This document shows positions 1 through 11,347 of a stretch of 15,406 bases of DNA, piece after piece. Location: positions 1-15,406 of the forward strand of contig URIJ01000029.1 in the NCBI GenBank assembly GCA_900547835.1, written 5' to 3'. The position numbers and the translations under genes were made by a program. This DNA comes from an uncultured Collinsella sp. (GTDB lineage Bacteria > Actinomycetota > Coriobacteriia > Coriobacteriales > Coriobacteriaceae). Positions within the stretch are counted from its first letter, which is position 1, and each line of letters opens with the position of its first letter. The notes beneath the pieces are model-generated. The model searched no databases, was not told the DNA's origin, and saw nothing but the letters and a program-made list of their open reading frames with translations.

Positions 1-23
1 CCGCCCCGGCCGACCAGGTCACA

Positions 24-3338
<3,315 letters not shown>

Positions 3339-3339
3339 A

Positions 3340-4779
3340 TTAGTTCTCCTCGGTCTCAGCGGTCTCGGACTCAGCAAAGTTCCAGCCAGCCAGGCGGTCC
3401 TTCGCGGTGTCGATGTCCAGGTAGTTCTCCTCGCCGTCCATGAGTCGCGTAAAGGCGGTAAAGAGATAGTGAGCATCGGTGGGGCCAGGCGAGGCCTCGG
3501 GGTGGTACTGGACCGAGAAGCACGGGGCGTCGAGCAGCTGGATGCCCTCGGCGGTGCCGTCGTTGAGGTTCACATGTGTCAGGCGAATGCGACCAAAGCG
3601 CTCGTTCATCACGACCGGCGCGATTCCGCGGCGCACCCAGACGCGCAGATCTCCATCGGCCGCATGCTCGGTCTCGCCGCCGGAAAGCTCGGGGACAAGC
3701 TTGCCCAAGCTGGGGAACAGCAGGCCAAAGCCATGGTTTTGCGCGGTGATCTCCACACGGCGGCTTACCAGGTTCATAACCGGCTGGTTGCCACCGCGGT
3801 GACCGAATTTAAGCTTTTCCATCTGGGCGCCGCAGGCCAGGCTGATCATCTGATGGCCCAGGCAAATGCCAAAGACCGGCACCTTGCCGATCAGCTGCTG
3901 CACCTGCTCGTAGGTCTCCACCACGGCGTCGGGGTCGCCGGGGCCATTGGACAAAAAGACGCCGTCGGGATTCATGTCGAGCACCTCACTCGCGGGCGTG
4001 TCCCACGGCACGACGGTAAGGTCGCAGCCGGCGCGGACCAGCCCCTCCAGAATGCCGCGCTTCACACCGCAGTCGTAGGCGACCACTTTGTGACGGGCAG
4101 GAGCGGCAACCGCAAGCGCAAAGTCATGCGTGGCAGGCAGGTCGGCGGCCACAAACTCGTGAGGTACGGGGCAGCTTACGGTCTTGACCAGGTTCTCGCC
4201 TACCAGCGTGGGCGCTGCGGCCAGACGCTCGGCAAGCTCGTCGACGTCGAAGATCTCGGTCGAAATAATGCCCATCTTGGAACCATTGTCGCGCAGGTGG
4301 CGCACCAGGGCGCGAGTGTCGACACCCTCGATAGCGACGATGCCGTGAGCGCGCAGGTACTCCGGCACGCTGACGGCCGAGCGCCAGTTAGAAGGCGTGG
4401 CGCACATGTCGCGAACGATCATGCCGCGCATAGCCGGAGCGCTCGCAGGGCGCACGGCGTCGCCGGGGAAGGCCGACTGGACGTCGGTCTCGTCGATACC
4501 GTAGTTGCCGATCTGCGGATAGGTCATGGTTACGATTTGGCCGGCATAACTCGGGTCGGTCATGACCTCAAAGTAGCCCTCGAGCGAGGTGTTGAAGCAG
4601 ACTTCGCCGGTCGCGGTGCCCTCGGCGCCGCATGCACGTCCATAAAAAATGGTCCCATCCTCAAGATACAGGATGCAGGGACCGCAGGTGCCCTTGCTGG
4701 TTTTGGCCAGCATGCGCTGGCAAAGCTCGCTGGGCGCGAAGGTGCGGGCGGCAGCGCCCGCGGTATGGTTGTTCGCCAT
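3340..4779 (-). CDS. carA: Carbamoyl-phosphate synthase small (glutaminase) subunit CarA
   Basis: CarA hydrolyses glutamine and passes ammonia to CarB. The protein has 479 residues, against about 360-385 for typical CarA. The N-terminal CarA domain is clear, with LYLEDGTIFYG near 38-47, FNTSLEGYFEVMTDPSYAGQ at 62-81 and GVDTRALVRHLR at 152-163. The class I glutamine amidotransferase domain has GICLGHQ with the nucleophile Cys306, and HPEASPG with His426 and Glu428. The extra length has three sources: about 25-30 residues before the conserved start, an insertion at about 353-397 between QNHGF and RLTHVNLNDGT, and an acidic tail after about 450. The ATG is chosen because AAGGAG lies 4 bases upstream; a GTG seven codons earlier would place the start upstream of that ribosome site. 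The gene is first of two with carB. All catalytic residues are present, so the insertion does not look disabling. Confidence 0.97.
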   Translation of the reverse strand: MANNHTAGAAARTFAPSELCQRMLAKTSKGTCGPCILYLEDGTIFYGRACGAEGTATGEVCFNTSLEGYFEVMTDPSYAGQIVTMTYPQIGNYGIDETDVQSAFPGDAVRPASAPAMRGMIVRDMCATPSNWRSAVSVPEYLRAHGIVAIEGVDTRALVRHLRDNGSKMGIISTEIFDVDELAERLAAAPTLVGENLVKTVSCPVPHEFVAADLPATHDFALAVAAPARHKVVAYDCGVKRGILEGLVRAGCDLTVVPWDTPASEVLDMNPDGVFLSNGPGDPDAVVETYEQVQQLIGKVPVFGICLGHQMISLACGAQMEKLKFGHRGGNQPVMNLVSRRVEITAQNHGFGLLFPSLGKLVPELSGGETEHAADGDLRVWVRRGIAPVVMNERFGRIRLTHVNLNDGTAEGIQLLDAPCFSVQYHPEASPGPTDAHYLFTAFTRLMDGEENYLDIDTAKDRLAGWNFAESETAETEEN

Positions 4780-4837
4780 AATTCTCCTTCCCGGTCTCAC
4801 AGGACCGGCTTAAAGGTGTGTAGTTAGGCCTCGCGGT

Positions 4838-4866
4838 ATTGTAACCGCAAGCATGCCTCATGGCGT
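4838..4866 (-). promoter_or_regulatory. Candidate carAB promoter with -10 box inside an inverted repeat
   Basis: On the minus strand TACAAT (4843-4838) matches five of six bases of a -10 box. ACGCCA (4866-4861) lies 17 bases upstream but is a poor -35 match. The -10 box is flanked exactly by the inverted repeat GCGGT/ACCGC (4833-4837 and 4844-4848), which looks like an operator. The predicted transcript start is about 50 bases before the carA ATG. Upstream, 4869-4892 is AT-rich and holds ATTTC-ATC-GAAAT followed by another GAAAT 11 bases along. No riboswitch or attenuator hairpin is visible in the leader. Confidence 0.35.
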
Positions 4867-4936
4867 TAATTTCATCGAAATGTTTACGAAATGATAATTA
4901 TGACTTTCTATGCATAATGATTTTTCTGGGACGGGG

Positions 4937-4979
4937 ATTAAAAATCATCCCGCGGGGCTTGTGGCTCACGCGGGATGAT
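4937..4979 (-). terminator. Rho-independent terminator after the membrane-protein gene
   Basis: A perfect 11-bp stem (4944-4954 with 4969-4979) has a 14-base loop. In the minus direction it is followed by a run of five T. It sits 7 bases past the stop of the hypothetical membrane protein gene, so it separates the exporter transcription unit from carAB. Confidence 0.85.
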
Positions 4980-4985
4980 GGCGTC

Positions 4986-5951
4986 TTATTTTTTCTTGTC
5001 CTGTTCCAGCAGTTCGGACGGTGTGCGATCGGGCTTGCCGCCGCGGAAAATCTCGCGGCCATGCAGACGATGCTCCAGGTCACGTTCGGCCTTTTCCTCG
5101 TCAATCTTGGTCTGGCTCACCACCGGGTCCTCAATCAACGACGACACCGAGTTCACCTGCTTCTGAATGCGCTCGGCGATGGTGTCATCCATACTCACGA
5201 TGCGCATCTTCCAGTCGATACTCGTGGCGTTGGATGAGCTCTTGGTCCACACGAACGTCAAAATGGCGCTCTGGTGGCCGCGCGCGGGGAACATGCCAAA
5301 GAAGGAATCGTGCTGAATGTTGCTATCCTCGTCGATATAGGCGTGAACGTTATACACCACGCGGTCGATCTTATCGTTGAGCAACGCGTTGGTCGCAAGC
5401 GCCGCGGCCTGGATCTGCCCGTTGGACAGCAGCTCGAGCTCATTGGCAGACGACGTGTCCAACACCGTCACCTCAACCGTGCCCGTGCGCTCATCGGCCT
5501 CGTCGACAGAAAAATCAAGCGGGAACTGCGTAAAGCCGTTGCCCCACTCAAGGCCGCCCTTCAGCGCCGTCGAAACGGTATCGACTGAAACGCTCTCGGA
5601 CAGGTTGGCGGTATTCAGACGGCGCATCACGCCGTAGCCGATCTGCATGCCCACGATCAGCACCAGAATACCGATGACCACGGCCATCGCGGTCTTCGTA
5701 ATGGTATGGCTCACCTGCGAGCCCGAAGGATCGTCCTCGGACAGCGGGTCGATATGTTTTGCCTGGCTCGCGCGGTCCTCGCTGCGCAGCTGCGCTAGCG
5801 CCGCTTTGTCACCGCGCTTGGCCGCAGCCTCCTTCTCACGCATGCGCTCGGTACGCTTTTTGGCGAGCGTGGGATCCAAGACACCGGATGCATCGATTTC
5901 GGAGAATAACTCCGTCACTTCTTCCGGAGTCAAAGGGTTCTTGTCAGCCAT
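4986..5951 (-). CDS. Hypothetical protein with a single transmembrane segment
   Basis: I do not recognise this 321-residue protein. Residues 1-80 are highly charged, rich in Lys, Arg, Glu and Ala, and probably helical (about 28-65). One strongly hydrophobic segment at about 87-109 (TAMAVVIGILVLIVGMQIGY core) should cross the membrane. Residues 115-275 look like a mixed alpha/beta globular domain. The C-terminal 45 residues are again charged and end in EQDKKK. There is no signal peptidase site, lipobox or Cys cluster. Topology is ambiguous: positive residues lie on both sides of the span, although an inside N-terminus would place the globular domain outside the cell. The ATG has AGGAAG 4 bases upstream. 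It starts 19 bases after the stop of the ABC exporter gene with no terminator between, so the two are probably co-transcribed and may work together. That link is inference. Confidence 0.85.
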   Translation of the reverse strand: MADKNPLTPEEVTELFSEIDASGVLDPTLAKKRTERMREKEAAAKRGDKAALAQLRSEDRASQAKHIDPLSEDDPSGSQVSHTITKTAMAVVIGILVLIVGMQIGYGVMRRLNTANLSESVSVDTVSTALKGGLEWGNGFTQFPLDFSVDEADERTGTVEVTVLDTSSANELELLSNGQIQAAALATNALLNDKIDRVVYNVHAYIDEDSNIQHDSFFGMFPARGHQSAILTFVWTKSSSNATSIDWKMRIVSMDDTIAERIQKQVNSVSSLIEDPVVSQTKIDEEKAERDLEHRLHGREIFRGGKPDRTPSELLEQDKKK

Positions 5952-5970
5952 AAACTTCCTGTCATATCAA

Positions 5971-7743
5971 TCAGTCGAGCTCGTGCGCACGCGCACCTTC
6001 GAACTGCATTCGATAGTAACGGGCATAGGTGCCGCCACGGGCGAGAAGCTCCTCGTGCGTGCCACGCTCCACAACGCGACCATGCTCAACGGTCGCAATC
6101 TCATCGGCATGCTTAATGGTCGAAAGACGGTGGGCGATAATAATCGTGGTGCGGCCGCGTGCCAGCTCTTCGAGTGACTCCTGCACCGCCTCCTCGCTCT
6201 CGTTATCCAAAGCACTCGTCGCCTCGTCCAAAATCAGGATCTTGGGGTTCTTGAGAAACACACGCGCGATGGCAACGCGCTGCTTCTGTCCGCCCGAAAG
6301 ACGGCTGCCGCGCTCGCCCACCACGGTGTCGTAGCCCTGCGGAAGCGACTCGATAAAGGCATCGATGTTGGCGCGACGGGCGGCCTCGGCGATCTCTTCC
6401 GCCGTAGCGCCCGGCTTGCCGTAGGCGATGTTCTCGCCAATCGTACCGTCAAACAGATAGACATCCTGCTGCACCAGGCCGATGGCGCGGCGCAGGCTCT
6501 GCTGCGTCACATCGCGCACGTCCTGACCGTCGATGCTAATGGATCCGGTAGCCACGTCATAAAAGCGCGGCAGCAGCGAACAGGTTGTGGACTTGCCGCC
6601 GCCCGAAGGGCCAACCAAAGCGATGGTCTGCCCGGGCTTGATGGACAGGTCCATATGGTCGATAACGGGACGCTCGTCGGCATAGCCCTCGCCCAGCTCA
6701 ACGTCCTCGTAGTTAAAGCACACGTCGTGATACTCCACGGCGCCGGCAGTCACCTGCAGATCAGTGGCGCCCGGCTTGTCCTGGATATCCGGCGCGGTCG
6801 AGAGCACCTCGTCCATACGCTTAAAGCCGGCGATAGCCTTCTGATACGTTTCGGCCGAATTGACGAGCGTCTCGAGCGGCGTGCAGAACAGCGAAATATA
6901 GAGTGCAAAGGTCGCCATATCGACCGCCTGCAGCTGTCCCTGGGCGACCAGCCAGCCGCCCAGCAGCACCACGATCACATAGAGCACACCCGAGAGCAGG
7001 CCATACGTCGCGGTATAGACGCCCATGGCGTGATACATGTTCTCCTTGGACGAAAGATAGCGATTGTTGGAGGCGCGGAACTTGAAGCGTTCGGTCTCCT
7101 CGTTGGCAAAGCTCTTGACCACGCGCATGCCCGCCAGCGAATCCTGCAGCTGCGCATTGATGCCGCTGATCTTTTTGCGGTTGTCGCTAAAGACCTCGCG
7201 CATACGCATGTTCTGCCAAAACATGATGACCGCAAACGCCGCCGTCACCACGGCCATGGCGAGCGCCAGCACCGGGGCGATGGTAAAGAGGATCACAAAC
7301 GAGCCGATAATCTCGATGCCGCAGATGATGATCCACTCGGGTACGTGGTGCGCCGCCTCGCAGATATCGAACAGGTCGTTGACCACGCGGCTCATCATGT
7401 CGCCCGAGCTGTTGCGGTCGAAGTACGCAAAGCTAAAGCGCTCATACTGGTCGAACAGGTCCTCGCGCATTTTGGACTCCATACGCGCGCCCATCACGTG
7501 ACCCCAATAGCTCACAAAATAGCGGCAGGCGCAGCGGACGGCATACATCAGCACCAAGCCCACCGCGATCATGCCGAGCGCCTGCATAATGGCAGCCTGA
7601 CCCTGAGTAAATAGCCCACCGGTCAAATTGCGCAGGATAATGGGGAACGCCAGGTCAATGGCGGCAAGCACCAGAGCACAAACAGTATCAGCAACAAAAA
7701 GCCCCATCTGGGGCTTGTAGTAAGAAAGAAACCTCTTCAGCAT
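5971..7743 (-). CDS. ABC exporter half-transporter (fused membrane and ATPase domains)
   Basis: The 590-residue protein is an ATP-driven exporter of the MsbA/LmrA-like type, with about six membrane spans in the first 310 residues (roughly 14-37, 55-77, 137-157, 160-176, 245-265 and 275-290). The nucleotide-binding domain is complete: Walker A GPSGGGKST (378-386), Q-loop at Gln425/426, signature LSGGQKQR (483-490), Walker B ILILDE with Glu507 (502-507), SALD D-loop (510-513) and switch His538. One gene of this layout usually acts as a homodimer; a heterodimer partner would be expected next to it, and none is here. The substrate cannot be told from sequence; lipid, peptide or drug are all possible. 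The ATG has GAGG 6 bases upstream. The next gene downstream encodes a single-span membrane protein. Confidence 0.95.
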   Translation of the reverse strand: MLKRFLSYYKPQMGLFVADTVCALVLAAIDLAFPIILRNLTGGLFTQGQAAIMQALGMIAVGLVLMYAVRCACRYFVSYWGHVMGARMESKMREDLFDQYERFSFAYFDRNSSGDMMSRVVNDLFDICEAAHHVPEWIIICGIEIIGSFVILFTIAPVLALAMAVVTAAFAVIMFWQNMRMREVFSDNRKKISGINAQLQDSLAGMRVVKSFANEETERFKFRASNNRYLSSKENMYHAMGVYTATYGLLSGVLYVIVVLLGGWLVAQGQLQAVDMATFALYISLFCTPLETLVNSAETYQKAIAGFKRMDEVLSTAPDIQDKPGATDLQVTAGAVEYHDVCFNYEDVELGEGYADERPVIDHMDLSIKPGQTIALVGPSGGGKSTTCSLLPRFYDVATGSISIDGQDVRDVTQQSLRRAIGLVQQDVYLFDGTIGENIAYGKPGATAEEIAEAARRANIDAFIESLPQGYDTVVGERGSRLSGGQKQRVAIARVFLKNPKILILDEATSALDNESEEAVQESLEELARGRTTIIIAHRLSTIKHADEIATVEHGRVVERGTHEELLARGGTYARYYRMQFEGARAHELD

Positions 7744-7774
7744 GTGATCCTCAAAGAAATATCAGCAACGTAAG

Positions 7775-7813
7775 GCCCTGGGACAAAGCAATCAGTAGTA
7801 CTTGTCCCAAGGC
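7775..7813 (-). other. Strong hairpin between the Nudix and exporter genes
   Basis: Bases 7775-7786 pair with 7802-7813. As minus-strand RNA all 12 pairs form, one being a U-G wobble, around a 15-base loop. On the plus strand the same position is a C-A mismatch, which favours function in the minus transcript. No T run follows, so it is at best a weak terminator. It could be an mRNA processing or stability element that sets exporter expression relative to the upstream genes. Confidence 0.55.
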
Positions 7814-7825
7814 TATCCCCACTCG

Positions 7826-8521
7826 TTAAAGCTCCGCGCCCCCAAGGCGGTGCGCGATGCTGTCGCAGGCAAGCGCGCCTACGACGGTCTTGGCGTCTTC
7901 GATCTTGCCGTCGAGCACGGCGTCGATCAGCTCGTGCAGCGGCACCAGGTCCACGTTGACAAACTCGTCATCATCGGGGTTGGGCGCATCAAACTCGAGC
8001 TTGGTAGCCAAGTAGATGTGGATGATCTCATCGCAAAAACCGCAGGACGTGACAATCGACGTCAAAAAGCGAATACGACCAGCCCTAAAGCCCGTCTCCT
8101 CATGCAGTTCGCGCTTGGCGCAATCGAGCGGGTCCTCGCCCGGGTCGAGCTTGCCGGCAGGAATCTCGACCGTCACGCGGTCGATGGCGGTGCGGTACTG
8201 ACGCACCAGTACGATCTTGCCGCTCTCGGTCAGCGCCACGACGGCCGCCGCACCCGGATGGCGAACGATATCGCGGGCGCTGCGGCGACCGTTGGGCAGC
8301 TCAACCTCAAGACGGTGGACGTCGAGGATCTTGCCCTTCCAGGCGCACTCCTCCGAAAGAATCTTCTCGTGCAGCTCGGCATCGTGCGGGTCGTCGTCGC
8401 CCAGCACCAGCGCCGGCTCGTCAGCGACCTCGCCACCAGGCTCGCCCTCGGCGTGCCCATACATGCGGCTGTCCTCTTCGACGATCTGCGCGTCCACGAG
8501 CTCTTCGTTCTTCTCGTCCAT
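7826..8521 (-). CDS. Nudix hydrolase, ADP-ribose pyrophosphatase-like
   Basis: The protein probably hydrolyses ADP-ribose or a similar nucleoside diphosphate derivative. It has a perfect Nudix box (G-x5-E-x7-REUxEExGU) at residues 123-145, with catalytic REL-HEETGF at 137-145. The preceding VRQYR and VEIPAGKL match the ADP-ribose pyrophosphatase branch. The proline found 16 residues after the box in classic members is Cys160 here (TSCGFCDE), so substrate choice is less certain. The first 50 or so residues form an acidic, low-complexity extension rich in Asp and Glu. I chose the ATG giving MDEKNEEL (231 residues) because AGAGGA then lies 9 bases upstream. An ATG nine bases earlier (234 residues) would abut the ribosome site. 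It begins 21 bases after the purD stop, so it is likely co-transcribed with purD. Confidence 0.92.
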   Translation of the reverse strand: MDEKNEELVDAQIVEEDSRMYGHAEGEPGGEVADEPALVLGDDDPHDAELHEKILSEECAWKGKILDVHRLEVELPNGRRSARDIVRHPGAAAVVALTESGKIVLVRQYRTAIDRVTVEIPAGKLDPGEDPLDCAKRELHEETGFRAGRIRFLTSIVTSCGFCDEIIHIYLATKLEFDAPNPDDDEFVNVDLVPLHELIDAVLDGKIEDAKTVVGALACDSIAHRLGGAEL

Positions 8522-8542
8522 CCGTCTCATTCCTCTCGGATT

Positions 8543-9847
8543 TTAGGCATCCCAGGCGTCGCGGCCGCGCAGCGCGCGCAGGCCGATGTCGTGACGCAGG
8601 GTCTTGCCCTCAAAATCAATCTTCTCGCAGGCCTCGTAGGCAAGGTTGCGAGCGTTCTCGAACGTGTCGCCCAGAGCGGTCACGGCAAGCACGCGGCCAC
8701 CATTGGTCACGAGCTGGCCGTCCACCACGGCGGTGCCCGCGTGGTACACGGTCACGTTCTCCATGGCCTCGGCATCCTCAATGCCAGTGATGACCTTGCC
8801 CTTCTCGTAGCTGCCGGGATAGCCCGCGCTCGTCAGGACAACGGCCACGGCCCACTCGTCACGCCAGTCGAGCTCAATCTGATCGAGCTCGCAGTTGGCA
8901 CAAGCCAGCATGACCTCGACCAGGTCGTTCTTAAGGCGCGGCAGAACGACCTGCGTCTCGGGGTCGCCAAAGCGGGCATTGAACTCCAGCACCTTGGGGC
9001 CGGCAGGCGTGAGCATAAAGCCGCCGTACAGGCAGCCGCGGTAGTCGATACCCTCGGCAGCGAGCTCGGCCACGGTCTGCTCCATGACCTTCACCATGGT
9101 GGCGAGCTCCTCATCGGTCACGATGGGCACCGGGCTGTAGACGCCCATGCCACCGGTGTTGGGGCCCTTGTCGCCCTCGAGCGCACGCTTGTGGTCCTGC
9201 GAGGTGGCCATGGGGCGCACGGTCTTGCCGTCGGTAAAGGCCAGCAGCGAGCACTCGGGACCAACGAGCATCTCCTCGATGACCACGGTATTGCCGGCAT
9301 CGCCAAAGGTGCCGCCAAAGCACTCGCGCACGGCCTCCTCGGCCTGATCAAGTTCGGTCGCCACGATAACGCCCTTGCCCGCGGCAAGGCCGTCGGCCTT
9401 CACGACCAGCGGGGCGCCCTGCTCGCGCACGTAGGCGAGAGCCGAAGCCTCGTCGGTAAACGAACCATAGGCTGCCGTCGGAATGCCCGCACGCTCCATG
9501 AGCTGCTTGGAGAACAGCTTGGAGCCCTCCATCTGGGCGCCCTCGGCACCCGGGCCAAAGCAGGGAATACCCGCCGCGCGCACGGCGTCGGCCACGCCCG
9601 CCACGAGCGGAGCCTCGGGGCCAATTACCACAAGTCCGCATCCGTGGCTCTGCGCAAACGCCGCCACGGCCGCAGGATCGCAGTCGTCGAGAACAACGTT
9701 CTCGCCGCAGCTCGCGGTGCCGCCGTTGCCCGGCGCAATGTAGAGCTTGCCGGCGCGCGGTGATGCTGCGAGCTTAGCTGCCAAAGCATGCTCACGGCCG
9801 CCGCTGCCCAACAACAGGATGTCGATGGTTTGAGTGTCCGCCTTCAA
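8543..9847 (-). CDS. purD: Phosphoribosylamine-glycine ligase (GAR synthetase) PurD
   Basis: PurD joins glycine to phosphoribosylamine using ATP, the second step of purine synthesis. The 434-residue protein matches the family length (E. coli 429). It shows GSGGREHA near the start (14-21), VIGPEAPLVAG (74-84), ATP-grasp PLVVKADGLAAGKGV (146-160), PNTGGMGVYSPVP (229-241) and the metal- and ATP-binding segment LEFNARFGDPETQ (287-299). No ATG fits: the only upstream in-frame start would run into purA, and the first internal Met lies past the conserved N-terminus. The start is therefore TTG, preceded by AGAGGAGG with a 5-base gap. It lies 118 bases downstream of purA, beyond a set of hairpins. The neighbouring purA makes the purine context clear. 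Confidence 0.97.
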   Translation of the reverse strand: MKADTQTIDILLLGSGGREHALAAKLAASPRAGKLYIAPGNGGTASCGENVVLDDCDPAAVAAFAQSHGCGLVVIGPEAPLVAGVADAVRAAGIPCFGPGAEGAQMEGSKLFSKQLMERAGIPTAAYGSFTDEASALAYVREQGAPLVVKADGLAAGKGVIVATELDQAEEAVRECFGGTFGDAGNTVVIEEMLVGPECSLLAFTDGKTVRPMATSQDHKRALEGDKGPNTGGMGVYSPVPIVTDEELATMVKVMEQTVAELAAEGIDYRGCLYGGFMLTPAGPKVLEFNARFGDPETQVVLPRLKNDLVEVMLACANCELDQIELDWRDEWAVAVVLTSAGYPGSYEKGKVITGIEDAEAMENVTVYHAGTAVVDGQLVTNGGRVLAVTALGDTFENARNLAYEACEKIDFEGKTLRHDIGLRALRGRDAWDA

Positions 9848-9852
9848 GGGTG

Positions 9853-9860
9853 CCTCCTCT
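9853..9860 (-). promoter_or_regulatory. Ribosome binding site that fixes the purD TTG start
   Basis: AGAGGAGG on the minus strand lies 5 bases before TTG at 9847-9845. This near-perfect Shine-Dalgarno match is what identifies the non-ATG start. Confidence 0.85.
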
Positions 9861-9887
9861 ATGGATGAATGGCCCGCTCCGCGCGAG

Positions 9888-9943
9888 CCCTTTGCAAGCA
9901 AATATACCCCTCGGCCGCCCGCTTGGGCTGCAAAGGGGTATAT
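9888..9943 (-). terminator. Alternative hairpins between purA and purD, possible terminator or attenuator
   Basis: Bases 9902-9911 pair perfectly with 9934-9943 (10 bp, ATATACCCCT/AGGGGTATAT), with an inner helix formed by GCCC/GGGC. A second perfect 9-bp pairing joins 9888-9896 to 9929-9937 (CCCTTTGCA/TGCAAAGGG). The two share 9934-9937 and cannot form together. In the minus direction the first hairpin is followed only by a weak T-rich stretch (ATTTGCTTGC). It could be a leaky purA terminator or a switch that sets purD expression. Confidence 0.5.
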
Positions 9944-9965
9944 CGCAATAACCAAATAGTCCCGA

Positions 9966-11252
<1,287 letters not shown>

Positions 11253-11318
11253 GTTTACTCCTTACATTCATGGACTGTCTACGCGCCACGCCGGCACGCA
11301 GAAGCACAAAACATTCCC

Positions 11319-11347
11319 AGTATACCCGTGCAACGGGCGCCTGTCCT
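11319..11347 (-). promoter_or_regulatory. Sigma70-like promoter for purA
   Basis: Minus-strand TATACT (11324-11319, five of six) lies 17 bases from AGGACA (11347-11342, four of six). The -35 box overlaps the dnaB stop codon. The CCCGT/ACGGG hairpin (11326-11338) falls in the spacer, so it is more likely an operator-like dyad or chance than a terminator. The implied leader is about 60 bases. Confidence 0.55.

Noticed and set aside
1..23. Start of another gene after carB on the minus strand
   Set aside because: A GTG follows the carB stop but has no ribosome site and only seven codons are in the window, so nothing can be said.
7758..7786. Promoter for the ABC exporter gene (TTGTCC-17-GATATT)
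   Set aside because: Transcription would start at the ribosome binding site, leaving no usable leader, and the -35 lies in the hairpin arm.
7802..9763. A 653-codon plus-strand open frame across the Nudix and purD genes
   Set aside because: It spans two conserved genes on the other strand, shows His/Gly/Ala/Leu-rich shadow composition and no known motif.
11326..11338. CCCGT/ACGGG hairpin as dnaB terminator
   Set aside because: The stem is only 5 bp, no T run follows, and it lies between the -35 and -10 boxes of the purA promoter.
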